A DNA stretch of 64,000 bases from JACQCF01 sp043742785. GTDB lineage: Bacteria; Omnitrophota; Gorgyraeia; Zapsychrales; Fredricksoniimonadaceae. A model generated the notes under the pieces. That model saw nothing but the letters and a program-made list of their open reading frames with translations, was not told the DNA's origin and searched no databases. Location: positions 49,209 through 113,208 of the forward strand of contig JAYTXU010000048.1 in NCBI GenBank assembly GCA_043742785.1. The letters are read 5' to 3'. The position numbers and the translations under genes are program-made. The stretch's first letter is position 1. Each line of letters starts with the position of its first letter. Positions 1-9,077 of the stretch are shown piece after piece.

Positions 1-703
1 GTTCTTTAGGAATAAACGGTGTGCGAAATGAAAATGGCACCGGAGGATTATCAGAATCCTGACGTTCTAAATTTGTAAAATCTATAGTGCGACCATCTAA
101 TCGCGGGGGAGTACCTGTTTTAAACATACGTACTGAAAGACCTAGATCACGAATGGAATCTGCTAGACGGTTGGAGGCCACTTCACCAATGCGTCCGCCA
201 GAGGTAATTTGTGTTCCCACATGCATACGACCATTTAAAAACGTTCCAGTTGTAATGACTAGCGTTTTTGTAGCAATAGTACTTCCATCAGCTGTCTTAA
301 TACCTGTAATGCGTCCCCCTTCAACTAAAATCTCACGTACCTTATCTTCTTTAACAGTAAGATTCGCCTGAGCTTTGACAACCGACTGGATATAAAGCTT
401 ATAAAGTTTGCGGTCGCTTTGACAGCGGGAAGATCGTACAGCCTGGCCCTTTGAGGCATTGAGCTGACGAAACTGAATTCCTGTGCGGTCAGCTGCAAGA
501 CCCATTTCTCCGCCTAAGGCATCGATCTCTTTAACCAATTGCCCCTTACCCACCCCACCGATAGCTGGATTACAGCTCATCTGTCCTATGGTATCAGCAG
601 ATAAGGTCACCATGAGCGTTTTACAGCCCATACGAGCACTCGCCAAAGCTGCTTCAACTCCAGCGTGTCCACCACCTATAACGATGCAATCAAATGAATT
701 CAT
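1..703 (-). CDS. mnmG: MnmG (GidA) tRNA uridine-5-carboxymethylaminomethyl modification enzyme, N-terminal part
   Basis: The protein starts MNSFDCIVIGGGHAGVEAA, a dinucleotide-binding GxGxxG fold for FAD. It continues with the MnmG signature CNPAIGGVGKGQLVKEIDALGG and a TGTFLNGRMHVG segment. With MnmE this FAD enzyme makes the cmnm5 modification at wobble U34 of certain tRNAs. Only about 234 of the usual 620 or so residues are in the window; the 3' end lies beyond base 1. The start at 703 is set by the family N terminus. It follows the LacI gene on the same strand after a 42-bp gap, so it may be read from the same transcript. Confidence 0.95.
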   Translation of the reverse strand, partial: MNSFDCIVIGGGHAGVEAALASARMGCKTLMVTLSADTIGQMSCNPAIGGVGKGQLVKEIDALGGEMGLAADRTGIQFRQLNASKGQAVRSSRCQSDRKLYKLYIQSVVKAQANLTVKEDKVREILVEGGRITGIKTADGSTIATKTLVITTGTFLNGRMHVGTQITSGGRIGEVASNRLADSIRDLGLSVRMFKTGTPPRLDGRTIDFTNLERQDSDNPPVPFSFRTPFIPKE

Positions 704-745
704 AGAGGTTAAAATTTACATCGAAAGCCTTGAATTGTCAACTAC

Positions 746-1756
746 TTATGAAGATGGAGGGGCGCAAGATTCGCGGACGATTAAATCAGGTTCAAGCACT
801 TTACGTACAAGGCCCTCTTGTTTGCCTTGCATAATGTTATTAATAATTCGCACCGATTCCTCGCCCATGGCAAACAAAGGTTGTTTGATGGTTGTCAACG
901 CTACAGAACCAAAAAGACCGGCAGGATTGTCATCGAAGCCAATAACAGAGATATCTTCTGGAACCTTAATACCGTTTTCATTAGCCACTGAAATAATTTC
1001 TAAAGCCATATCATCACTTGCTGCAAAAATAGCCGTGGGAGGGTTGTCTAAGGAAAAAAAATGCAGCGCTGCATCACGGGCAGAACGTCTAGAATAATCC
1101 CCTTTAAAAAAATATTCTGGTTCAAACTCGATGCCTTGTTTCATCAAAGTTTTTTGAAAACCTTCATATCGATCCATCCCTGCTTGCGTTTGCATATTAC
1201 CAGTAACAGTAGCAATACGCTTGTGGCCCAAGGTAATTAAATATTCGGCCGCCATCATCCCACCTTTAACATTATCAACAGCCAAATAACTAACATCTAA
1301 ATCTTTAACCAAATGATTAATAACCAAAGCAGGAATTCCATCCGCTAGTGCATCTTCCACTTGAGAACGATTTTCAATAATATCTGCAAAAATAAGCCCT
1401 CCTGAATAACTAGAACGTAGAGGATTTTTACCATCTGTAATATGAAAAACTAAATCTAAACGCAACGTCTCACAACCATGACCAATGCCGCGCATCAATT
1501 CAACCGCATAAAACGAATGAAATACTCCAGGGAAACCAGGAATAACAAAACCAACAGCCGTCCCCATCCCCCCTCTAGCTAAACGCTGAGCAGTAGGATT
1601 AGGTCTAAATTTTAACGCAACAATAGCTTCTTCGACTCTAATGGCTATTTGTTTATCTACGGTAAGAACTTTATTAATAACGCGGGAAACTGTAGTAATA
1701 GATACATTTGCTTTTCTAGCTACATCTGTAATACTAACTTTTTTAAGTGATTTCAT
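746..1756 (-). CDS. LacI-family sugar-responsive transcriptional regulator
   Basis: 336 residues, the usual LacI length. Residues 5-60 are the helix-turn-helix (VSITDVARKANVSITTVSRVIN) with the hinge helix PTAQRLARGG. The rest is a periplasmic-binding-protein-like sensor with the conserved GFDD and LTTIKQP segments. Its ATG overlaps the stop of the coiled-coil gene (ATGA). It is the most promoter-distal gene of the sugar locus that starts near 11.9 kb, so it probably controls that locus in response to a sugar. The effector cannot be told from sequence, and I found no convincing LacI operator palindrome upstream of the transporter genes. Confidence 0.93.
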   Translation of the reverse strand: MKSLKKVSITDVARKANVSITTVSRVINKVLTVDKQIAIRVEEAIVALKFRPNPTAQRLARGGMGTAVGFVIPGFPGVFHSFYAVELMRGIGHGCETLRLDLVFHITDGKNPLRSSYSGGLIFADIIENRSQVEDALADGIPALVINHLVKDLDVSYLAVDNVKGGMMAAEYLITLGHKRIATVTGNMQTQAGMDRYEGFQKTLMKQGIEFEPEYFFKGDYSRRSARDAALHFFSLDNPPTAIFAASDDMALEIISVANENGIKVPEDISVIGFDDNPAGLFGSVALTTIKQPLFAMGEESVRIINNIMQGKQEGLVRKVLEPDLIVRESCAPPSS

Positions 1757-3141
1757 CTAACCTGATCACCAACCTGTAAATTGGTCTTTTGATCCTTAAT
1801 ATCAGCTGCAGAAATCTCATGACGAACCTGAATAACTTCAAGCGTAGCAATCTCTTTATTGTTACGATATACTTTTAAAACCCGTCCAATCATACTCCCT
1901 TGGATCTCGCCATAATCAACAATAACAAAATTATTCTTTGAATTAATGCTTATGATTTTATGATCTGTTTCTTGAATTTCAGGTGAAGAAGTTATCGATG
2001 ACTTTTCTGTGACAGGCATAAGTGTGGAAGAAACGCTCCCACTGTTTCCATTAACAACTATAGGAGGAAGCTCCACTTCTTTATCAGACTTGGCTTGATT
2101 AATTTGTCCTATCTTTTGATCAAGAGTTTGCTTAATCTGCCAAATTTCATTAATACGATCCTGAATAACACCTTCAGTATCTGCAAGACGTCTACCCATA
2201 TCATTCTTTTCTTGAGTCAAGCGTGCTGTTGTTTTTTCTAAAGCAACCTTTGTTGACGACAATTGCTTAATTTCCGATTGCATCTGAGCATTGTCCCCTT
2301 TAATCTTAGAGCCAAAATCATTAGCAAATTTCTGATCCCCTCTTGCACGAGCAGCTTCCATTGATAAATTGCTAGCTAAATTTTCTCCATCTCTAATCTT
2401 GCGCTGTAATTCTTGCTTCTCACGAGAATAATTATCTTGCAATTGTTTTTTCTCGTTAGTAAGACGACGTTCAATATCAACCTTATCATTGTTTAAATCT
2501 TTTATCTGTAACTGTAATTCAGAATTTTGTTTTCTTAAATCAGCAACCTGCAAAGCAGTACTATCTAAATCCGCCATAGCTTTATCTAACTCAACTTGTA
2601 ATTGAGATTTTTGTTTTAGCACCTTAGCCCAATACTCATCCCCTTCAGGATTGCCCACTACAAGATTAGATTGATCTGAGTTTCCATCGACATCAGCCGT
2701 TTTATCTTTATTAACAACTTTCTCAGGCGGATGTTGTAATTTCTCCATCAGAGTATCTCTCTCTTTACGAATAGTCTCTAAACGAGATTTCCAATCATCA
2801 CGATCTTTATTAGCTTGATCAAGCTGACCCTGATAATCTGATTCTTTAGATTTCAGTTCATCTATCGAGCCTTGTAATAGTTCTTTTTCTTTTTCTTTAG
2901 TTGATAAACGCTTGTTAGTATTTGAGTTCTCTTCTTGTAGTTTTTGAACTTGTTGTTGAAGGCTTTTGGATTCGGCGAGAGCTTTTTCTTGTTTGGATTT
3001 GGTATCTATAAGCTCATCTTGTAAGCTTTGATTCTGTTTAGTTAAACTCTGATTATTTAATGCAAGTAAAACAGCACCGCCAGCAATAGCAACTAAAATA
3101 ACCGACAGAACTATTATACTGCGTTGAATTGCTTGGGACAT
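1753..3141 (-). CDS. Membrane-anchored coiled-coil protein
   Basis: About 462 residues. One N-terminal membrane helix (IIVLSVILVAIAGGAVLLAL) is followed by roughly 300 residues of Lys/Glu/Gln-rich heptad sequence broken by a short Asp/Ser-rich linker. A compact C-terminal domain of about 70 residues (IISINSKNNFVIVDYGEIQG) looks like a small beta barrel. I chose the ATG at 3141, preceded by GGAGGAAGTT, over an in-frame TTG twelve bases upstream. It is probably a cytoplasmic- or periplasm-facing scaffold. Function is unknown. Its place between a secreted sugar-binding-like protein and the LacI gene is the only clue. Confidence 0.8.
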   Translation of the reverse strand: MSQAIQRSIIVLSVILVAIAGGAVLLALNNQSLTKQNQSLQDELIDTKSKQEKALAESKSLQQQVQKLQEENSNTNKRLSTKEKEKELLQGSIDELKSKESDYQGQLDQANKDRDDWKSRLETIRKERDTLMEKLQHPPEKVVNKDKTADVDGNSDQSNLVVGNPEGDEYWAKVLKQKSQLQVELDKAMADLDSTALQVADLRKQNSELQLQIKDLNNDKVDIERRLTNEKKQLQDNYSREKQELQRKIRDGENLASNLSMEAARARGDQKFANDFGSKIKGDNAQMQSEIKQLSSTKVALEKTTARLTQEKNDMGRRLADTEGVIQDRINEIWQIKQTLDQKIGQINQAKSDKEVELPPIVVNGNSGSVSSTLMPVTEKSSITSSPEIQETDHKIISINSKNNFVIVDYGEIQGSMIGRVLKVYRNNKEIATLEVIQVRHEISAADIKDQKTNLQVGDQVR

Positions 3142-3227
3142 AACTTCCTCCAAAAAGGTATTTAATTAATACGAATATAACAAAGGGGAAGAAGCAACAC
3201 AAGCAATTTTATTGATATTTCACAAGA

Positions 3228-3830
3228 TTATTCAAAATGAACATCATCGAGGAAGAAAACACATGAATTTGGATTAGCATCCACATTAGCAGCCCAAGCA
3301 AAACCTCCGCTGATTAAAGATAAGTCTTTGTCACGCAAGTCGATAGAATATTCTTTCCATTCTTTAGAAAGAATCACAGGACCAATAGCTGCTGTATCTG
3401 AATCAGGATACTCGCGATTATAGCCTATCCCACCCATTTTAAATTCAGATACTTGCTCGCCGCCTTTTTCTCCTTTGGCCCAAAAAACTAATTTTTTTGC
3501 TCCGATTAAATTATAACCACCCTTCTTATCCCCCCAATTATCAGGAGGATTAAGCCAATAAATACCAGCCCAACGGCGACTCTTAGCGGAACAAGCTACA
3601 TCATAAATAACTTTAATACAGGTTTTACCTTCCTGACAATCTTGCTGCCAACCATCATCCATCTTAAGACACTCACCTGTTGGCATGTAACCTGATGGTG
3701 TATAACGATTATGGGAGTGTTTATCCTGATAAACAATAAACTTCGGAAAAGGCTTACTTGGGCCATTTTGAGCCCGAGCTAACGATGAAAATATAACAAA
3801 ACTAAGAAGAATAAAACAAAAAATTTTCAT
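3228..3830 (-). CDS. Secreted carbohydrate-binding-like protein
   Basis: 200 residues with a signal peptide (MKIFCFILLSFVIFSSLARA). The rest is a beta-rich domain: IKVIYDVAC, WAGIYWLNPP, KLVFWAKGEKGGE, WKEYSIDLRDKDLS and a terminal VFFLDDVHFE. This order of strands ending in a DDV motif is typical of galactose-binding-like or CBM jelly-roll modules. No catalytic domain is seen, so it may bind an extracellular glycan for the hydrolase and ABC system encoded upstream in the same operon. The family assignment is by fold pattern only. Confidence 0.7.
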   Translation of the reverse strand: MKIFCFILLSFVIFSSLARAQNGPSKPFPKFIVYQDKHSHNRYTPSGYMPTGECLKMDDGWQQDCQEGKTCIKVIYDVACSAKSRRWAGIYWLNPPDNWGDKKGGYNLIGAKKLVFWAKGEKGGEQVSEFKMGGIGYNREYPDSDTAAIGPVILSKEWKEYSIDLRDKDLSLISGGFAWAANVDANPNSCVFFLDDVHFE

Positions 3831-3838
3831 AAATAACG

Positions 3839-3879
3839 AGCGGGATAAAGAAGGTTCTTAAATCCTCCATTATCCCGCT
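3839..3879 (-). terminator. Intercistronic hairpin
   Basis: Ten-base arms AGCGGGATAA (3839-3848) and TTATCCCGCT (3870-3879) are perfectly complementary around a 21-base loop. The hairpin lies between the tandem-domain gene and the carbohydrate-binding-like gene and has no U-run. It may attenuate or protect the transcript rather than end it. It also covers the place where a ribosome binding site for the downstream gene would be expected. Confidence 0.55.
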
Positions 3880-3890
3880 TCAATTTTAGT

Positions 3891-4850
3891 TTATGCGTTA
3901 TCCATTTCGCCTATTTTTTTCTCAGCAGCTTCTGCAGGTTTCCAGAACCAACCTTGAGGATCCCAAGTTTGAGCATACGAATACTCATCAACAATCTTCT
4001 TATACGCATGAGCAGCTTCTTCTTTTTTACCAGCTGTACGATACGCTTCACCTAAGATAAACAAGGCTGTGCCAACATCATTAAGAGCCCAATATTTAAA
4101 AATCTCATCATTGGTCCCTGTTGCATAATCTTTAAGACTTGTCTGCATATCCTTTGCCTTTACAGCATAAAGCTCAGTTGTCTTATTAACGTAAGCTACT
4201 ACCGTATTAACATCATTAGCTGCTAACGCTGCCCAAGCTTTGGCTACTAAGTGACTAGAAGAATAATCGCCAAAATCCAAACTAAGACCAGATTGTAACA
4301 TAGCTAACTTTTCCTTAGCTGCATCAGCAGGTTTCCAAAACCAGCCTTTTGTATCCCAGCATTGACCAAAAGAAAAATCACTAACAACCTTACTAAAGGC
4401 TTCCTTACTTTCGTCTTTCATGTTTGCTTGACGATAAGATTCACCTTGAATATAATAACTAGTAGCCACATCATTCAGAGCCCAGAATTTGAATATATCA
4501 TCATTACTTCCAACTGGATAATCCTTGAGAGAAGCTTGCATTTCTTTAGCTTTAGCTGCATAAAGTTCAATACATTTATTAGTATACGCCAACACCGCCT
4601 CAATATCATTTTTAGCCATAGCTGCCCACGCCTTGGAAACAAAAGTTGTAGAGCGAAAATCACCAAAATTATACGCCATAGGTTTAGGAATAACAGGAGC
4701 GGTTGGTGCTTGAACGACCGCTGGAGCTGCCGCCACCGTTCCTTCAACTGACTTAGCTGTCTGAGTATCTGTAACCGTTTGCGCCATTGCTTGAACATAA
4801 CCTGTACAAACCATCAAAACAACACAACAAATTCTTAACAACTTTCTCAT
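3891..4850 (-). CDS. Exported protein made of two copies of a helical TPR-like domain
   Basis: About 319 residues. A signal peptide (MRKLLRICCVVLMVCTGYVQAMA) and a Pro/Ala-rich linker lead into two tandem copies of a domain of about 118 residues. Each copy has AWAA..ND, WALNDV, a GE[SA]YR helix and a closing WDxxGWFWKPA motif. The start at 4850 has an ideal GGAGG; longer in-frame extensions lack one. The same domain forms the N terminus of the adjacent glycoside hydrolase, so the two proteins probably work on the same substrate or partner. I do not recognise a named family; the helix-pair pattern is TPR-like. Confidence 0.85.
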   Translation of the reverse strand: MRKLLRICCVVLMVCTGYVQAMAQTVTDTQTAKSVEGTVAAAPAVVQAPTAPVIPKPMAYNFGDFRSTTFVSKAWAAMAKNDIEAVLAYTNKCIELYAAKAKEMQASLKDYPVGSNDDIFKFWALNDVATSYYIQGESYRQANMKDESKEAFSKVVSDFSFGQCWDTKGWFWKPADAAKEKLAMLQSGLSLDFGDYSSSHLVAKAWAALAANDVNTVVAYVNKTTELYAVKAKDMQTSLKDYATGTNDEIFKYWALNDVGTALFILGEAYRTAGKKEEAAHAYKKIVDEYSYAQTWDPQGWFWKPAEAAEKKIGEMDNA

Positions 4851-4996
4851 ACCAACCTCCCTAATAGAACTTAGTGTTAAATAAATAGGTTTATTCCCTG
4901 TGAAAGAAATAGACACTTCTTTAAAAAAACAAAGAATATTATAAGTATACACTACCTTACCATCAAAATGCAAATTTGACACTGGCTCTCCTTGTG

Positions 4997-7297
4997 CTAA
5001 TTCCACAAGCTCTTATAAATGTCATAAACTTTTCTTTGTTCACGCATCAAAGGACTATGCTTCCCATCTCCTTGCCCTAAAATACCAAACCATTCCTCAT
5101 AATAGTAACCGCCAGGAAAAGGCCCTACAACATCCGCCTTAGTATCATGAATCGATGGTTCATAGTTCTTCCACCATTCATCCACCCACTCAAAAGCAAC
5201 TCCTCCAATAGCGTTCCCCTCTCCATCCTCAAAAGCTGCACTATTATAAAATATGTCCAACCAATTACCCTTATGATAATCGGCTTGAGCATCTTCGGCC
5301 TCTTGTGCAGTCAAACCAGGCCCACTATACGCTGGTGCTCCATATTCAGTAATAAAAGCTGGCTTACCTGTGACCTCAGCAATCTGCTGCCAATAAGAAC
5401 CAAAGCCATAGTCTCCACGATAAACATTAGCCCCATAAGCATCAACATCCGGCGCTGCCTTGCCAAATTTATCCAGAAATAATATATCCCCGTTACAAAG
5501 GGCCACTGGATGATTAGGATCCATCAATTTAATTGTTTTAGCTACTTCATTAACAAATTTATAATAACTTTCAGGTTTTTTATCGGCATTAGATGCTACC
5601 CCATAATTATTTTCATTACCTAAGAGCCACATCAAAACATAAGGTTCATCTTTAAACTTCGCAACCATCTGTCTGACAGATTCCATCATATTCTTCTGAT
5701 GCTCCGGATTATCATAATCTGTACCATCAGACCAAGCAGCCCCGGAACCAACAGCATACTTCCCCAACAAATTCCCCATAATCACCATAAAACCATAATC
5801 CTGATACATTTTCTTTAGAAAGTCTTTATTAATGGGTCTTTGTGGGTGATCGTATACTCTAAGGGTATTAACTCCCATTTTTTTCATCAATGAAAAATCC
5901 CCTTCATTGGGCTCATCACTATCTTGTTGATTATTCCCATTCTTATCCAACCATGCTTGATAAGCAGCACTAGATTCATCCTCCATCCAATTGGTCAAGG
6001 TTCCATTATCTGGGCTTTGTCCAATCTTCGTTGGAGAGTACGTAATTCCTTTAATCATAAACGGTTTATTATTAACTAGAAGCTGCCAATGCTTATTCGC
6101 ATATTGAACAAAATGAACATACCCTTGCCCCAAATTCTTAACAGGCTCTCCTAGGTAAACCTTCTTTTTTTCAATCCCTAAAATATTCTTCGCCTGATCA
6201 ACAATATCTAATTGTCGAAGAACTCCTGGTTTTATAATCGTCACATCATTGGTAGGATCATTATCGAAAGAATTTAAAATTTGGATCTTAACACCTTTAA
6301 ATTCTAATTTCAATTCTGGATGCATACGAAGAATATGCTGAATCTTAGCAATAGCCGCCTGTGAGGGATACCATGGCGTATGCCAATACGTCCAAGCTAA
6401 CGTCTCTGGATAATGAACAATGATCGCGTAGTAACATTTAATAGCTTCATAATACATTTGAGCTTTCTCTAATATAATCCCCATATAAAACAAATTCACA
6501 CCTGGAGCTTCCGTAGAAGTTGCCCATTTATAAAAAGCTGCCTGTAAATCAGGAGTATTAATAAAATCCCATTGACTACCATCTAAACGGCCTTCTTTAA
6601 GAGCTTTTTTATATTGAGGGTCTTTATAGATATCCGCTATGTCAGGATAAACTCCCTCCCCAACAGCAGCAATCAAACCTTTACGATTTGTCACTTGATA
6701 ATGATATTTTTTTGTTCCTGGATTAAGGAAATTACCATATTTATGATAATCAACAATCTTTTCTGTTCCAGGAAATCTCAAAGTTGGCCTAGTCTTCGGT
6801 CCTTGCTTGACAACAACAGTTTCCTTAGGCAATATTCCTTCCATCACATTGATACTACCCTGCGCCTTCTCTTTAACAGACCAATATGACCCGCGAGAAG
6901 GATCCCAACTTTGCGACCATGGATACCACTGAATAATAAAATTAAAAATATCCTTAGATTGGTCATTTTTACCTTGATGCATAAGTGCTTCACCCTGAAT
7001 AAATAAACAAGTCGCCACATCATTCATAGTTTTGAAATTATCAACTAAATCACGGGCAGGAAAATTGGTTAACTGACCAGCTTGAGTTTTGGCTGTCTTT
7101 TCGTAATTAATCAATACTTCTTTAATTAAATCATCCAGAGTCTTAAAATCGCCCTCGTGAGAGGCTTTCCAAGCTTGATTGACAATCTCGCTAGAAGAAC
7201 GTTGAACCTCAGGTAAGGAGGAAGATTCAGCATAAGATACTCTAGATGCCAGAAGTATTGCAAAAATAAGAAGAATATTCTTAAAAAGAAATTTCAT
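4997..7297 (-). CDS. Secreted glycoside hydrolase with N-terminal TPR-like domain (GH2/clan GH-A type barrel)
   Basis: 766 residues with a signal peptide at 1-23. Residues about 30-150 are one copy of the domain duplicated in the next gene. A second helical repeat lies near 255-330. From about 405 (NKPFMIKGITYSP) there is a TIM-barrel hydrolase: DFSLMKKMGVNTLRVYD, then LLGNENNYG with the likely acid/base Glu, then FITEYGAPAY with the likely nucleophile Glu. An insert DKNGNNQQDSDEPNEGD resembles a calcium-binding loop. It is probably a beta-glycosidase or transglycosylase acting outside the cytoplasm. The GH family number is uncertain. Its ATG overlaps the permease stop by one base (TAATG). 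Confidence 0.85.
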   Translation of the reverse strand: MKFLFKNILLIFAILLASRVSYAESSSLPEVQRSSSEIVNQAWKASHEGDFKTLDDLIKEVLINYEKTAKTQAGQLTNFPARDLVDNFKTMNDVATCLFIQGEALMHQGKNDQSKDIFNFIIQWYPWSQSWDPSRGSYWSVKEKAQGSINVMEGILPKETVVVKQGPKTRPTLRFPGTEKIVDYHKYGNFLNPGTKKYHYQVTNRKGLIAAVGEGVYPDIADIYKDPQYKKALKEGRLDGSQWDFINTPDLQAAFYKWATSTEAPGVNLFYMGIILEKAQMYYEAIKCYYAIIVHYPETLAWTYWHTPWYPSQAAIAKIQHILRMHPELKLEFKGVKIQILNSFDNDPTNDVTIIKPGVLRQLDIVDQAKNILGIEKKKVYLGEPVKNLGQGYVHFVQYANKHWQLLVNNKPFMIKGITYSPTKIGQSPDNGTLTNWMEDESSAAYQAWLDKNGNNQQDSDEPNEGDFSLMKKMGVNTLRVYDHPQRPINKDFLKKMYQDYGFMVIMGNLLGKYAVGSGAAWSDGTDYDNPEHQKNMMESVRQMVAKFKDEPYVLMWLLGNENNYGVASNADKKPESYYKFVNEVAKTIKLMDPNHPVALCNGDILFLDKFGKAAPDVDAYGANVYRGDYGFGSYWQQIAEVTGKPAFITEYGAPAYSGPGLTAQEAEDAQADYHKGNWLDIFYNSAAFEDGEGNAIGGVAFEWVDEWWKNYEPSIHDTKADVVGPFPGGYYYEEWFGILGQGDGKHSPLMREQRKVYDIYKSLWN

Positions 7298-8142
7298 TAT
7301 CCAACCACAGCTCCTGAAGACAGTCCTTTAATAATATGTTTCTGCATAGCTAAATATACCATAAGAATGGGTACAGCTGCCATTGTCAACCCTGCCATCA
7401 GAACCGGATAATCTGTACTATTGGCGCCTTGAAAGACCATGAGTCCTCTTTGTAACGGCATCAACCTTGAATCTCCCAAGAGTAAAAAAGCTAAGATATA
7501 TTCGTTCCATACAGTCAATGAATTAAAGATAACGATAACAGCAATAGCCGGACGAGCTAAAGGCAAAGCTACAAGCCACCAAATACCAATTTTGCTACAA
7601 CCATCAATACGCGCCGCATCCTCTAAATCCTTAGGCACCTTATCAAAAAATGTCTTAAGCAACAAAATACTCATGGAAAGCCCAACGTTAATCATGCACA
7701 AAATATATCCAAAACGAGTATTAACCAAACCTAAATTTTTCATAATCTGAAACAAAGCCACAAAAGAACCCGGTAAAGGTACCATCATCGCAGCTACAAA
7801 CATATAGAAAATAATATTCTTACCAGGGAACTCTAGACGAGAAAAAGCATAAGCTGCCAATGAAGAAATAAGAACAATCCCCCCCACTACACAAGCGGTA
7901 TAAATAATGCTATTTAGAAAGTAAACCGCAAAATTACCCTTAGTCCAGGCAATAGCAAAATTACCAAAATTCAAATGATGTGGAATTAGCCCCTTGTCGA
8001 CAAAAACAGTTGCATTGGTCATAAAAGCACAACGCAACATCCAAAATATAGGAAACAGACAGGTTAAAGCAAAAATCATCAAAAAGATATGAATCAATGT
8101 TGATTTGGTCATCCCCCAGAGAACATGTCTGTTTGTCTTCAT
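7297..8142 (-). CDS. Sugar ABC transporter permease, MalG type
   Basis: 281 residues with six predicted membrane helices. The EAA loop (EDAARIDGCSKIGIWWLVALPLARPA), which docks to the ABC ATPase, is in the usual place, followed by the WNEYILAFLLL helix typical of carbohydrate uptake CUT1 permeases. It forms the inner-membrane channel with the MalF-like protein encoded upstream. No gene for the nucleotide-binding subunit is in this cluster, so a shared MsmK/UgpC-type ATPase elsewhere must serve it. Confidence 0.95.
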   Translation of the reverse strand: MKTNRHVLWGMTKSTLIHIFLMIFALTCLFPIFWMLRCAFMTNATVFVDKGLIPHHLNFGNFAIAWTKGNFAVYFLNSIIYTACVVGGIVLISSLAAYAFSRLEFPGKNIIFYMFVAAMMVPLPGSFVALFQIMKNLGLVNTRFGYILCMINVGLSMSILLLKTFFDKVPKDLEDAARIDGCSKIGIWWLVALPLARPAIAVIVIFNSLTVWNEYILAFLLLGDSRLMPLQRGLMVFQGANSTDYPVLMAGLTMAAVPILMVYLAMQKHIIKGLSSGAVVG

Positions 8143-8161
8143 CTTGATTACTTTCGTCTGC

Positions 8162-9076
8162 TCATACTTGTTTTACCTTATCCGATAATTTTTTTGTAAT
8201 AAACGAAATACAAACCAAGATAATCCCAAAAATTATCGCCTGGGCACAGGCATAACCAAAACGGTTGGTACCCGTCATAGCCAATAAAATACGAGTAACC
8301 GGCACATCTGTATGATTAACCAAGCCTTGATTAACCATACTGAGGATTAAAACGAAAACTTGCATACATCCTAAAATCGTTAATATTACCACTACCAAAA
8401 TCACCGGTAGCATCATAGGGATAGTAACATTTGTAAAAGTTTTCCAAGTACTTGCCCCATCAATTTTGGCAGCCTCATATAATTGTTTATCAATCGTTTG
8501 AAGTCCTGCCACCATAATAATAAAGCCCCATCCAAAACCTTTCCAGCTATTAACAATAGCAATAGTCGTAAGCGCTGTTTTAGGGTCTCCCAACCAATTA
8601 TGCACCAGCTGAGGAAACCCCGAGCTATACAAAAGATGATTTAAGAAACCAATATACTGACCATTCTGCATTTGAGGATTCAAGATCCAGTTCCAAATAA
8701 GACCTACAACAACTTCTGAAAGCACCGGTGGAAGAAAAAAAACTACGCGATAAAAACGTTTCATGCGAATTTCACGATCACAAGCCAAAGCCAATGCAAA
8801 AGCTAAAACATTTTGAAAAGTCAAAGCAATCAGAGTAATATACCCCGCATGTCCGATGGAATCCCACCAAAGATTATCACCAATTAATTCTCTGTAATTT
8901 TCCAAACCAACAAAATGCATAGGACCTATGCCCTTCCATTCATGAAAGGAAAGAAAGATCATATTCAAAAAAGGATAGATATAAAAAACACAAAAAATAG
9001 CAAAAGCAGGAAGAACAAAAAAGAAATTCTGTAAATTATCCTTTAAAATTGCTGCAGCTTTAATCTTCGAACTCAT
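8162..9076 (-). CDS. Sugar ABC transporter permease, MalF type
   Basis: About 304 residues starting MSSKIKAAAILKDNL, with six membrane helices. It has an EAA loop (YEAAKIDGASTWKTFTNVTIPMM) and the WKGFGWGFIIMVAGLQ helix. I placed the start at 9076: the ATG follows AAGGAA and begins one base after the stop of the binding-protein gene. A longer reading frame overlapping that gene is less likely. It pairs with the MalG-type subunit downstream. Confidence 0.95.
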   Translation of the reverse strand: MSSKIKAAAILKDNLQNFFFVLPAFAIFCVFYIYPFLNMIFLSFHEWKGIGPMHFVGLENYRELIGDNLWWDSIGHAGYITLIALTFQNVLAFALALACDREIRMKRFYRVVFFLPPVLSEVVVGLIWNWILNPQMQNGQYIGFLNHLLYSSGFPQLVHNWLGDPKTALTTIAIVNSWKGFGWGFIIMVAGLQTIDKQLYEAAKIDGASTWKTFTNVTIPMMLPVILVVVILTILGCMQVFVLILSMVNQGLVNHTDVPVTRILLAMTGTNRFGYACAQAIIFGIILVCISFITKKLSDKVKQV

Positions 9077-9077
9077 C

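Noticed and set aside
4362..4751. 129-residue plus-strand frame inside the tandem-domain gene
   Set aside because: It is antisense to a gene with signal peptide, ribosome site and repeat structure.
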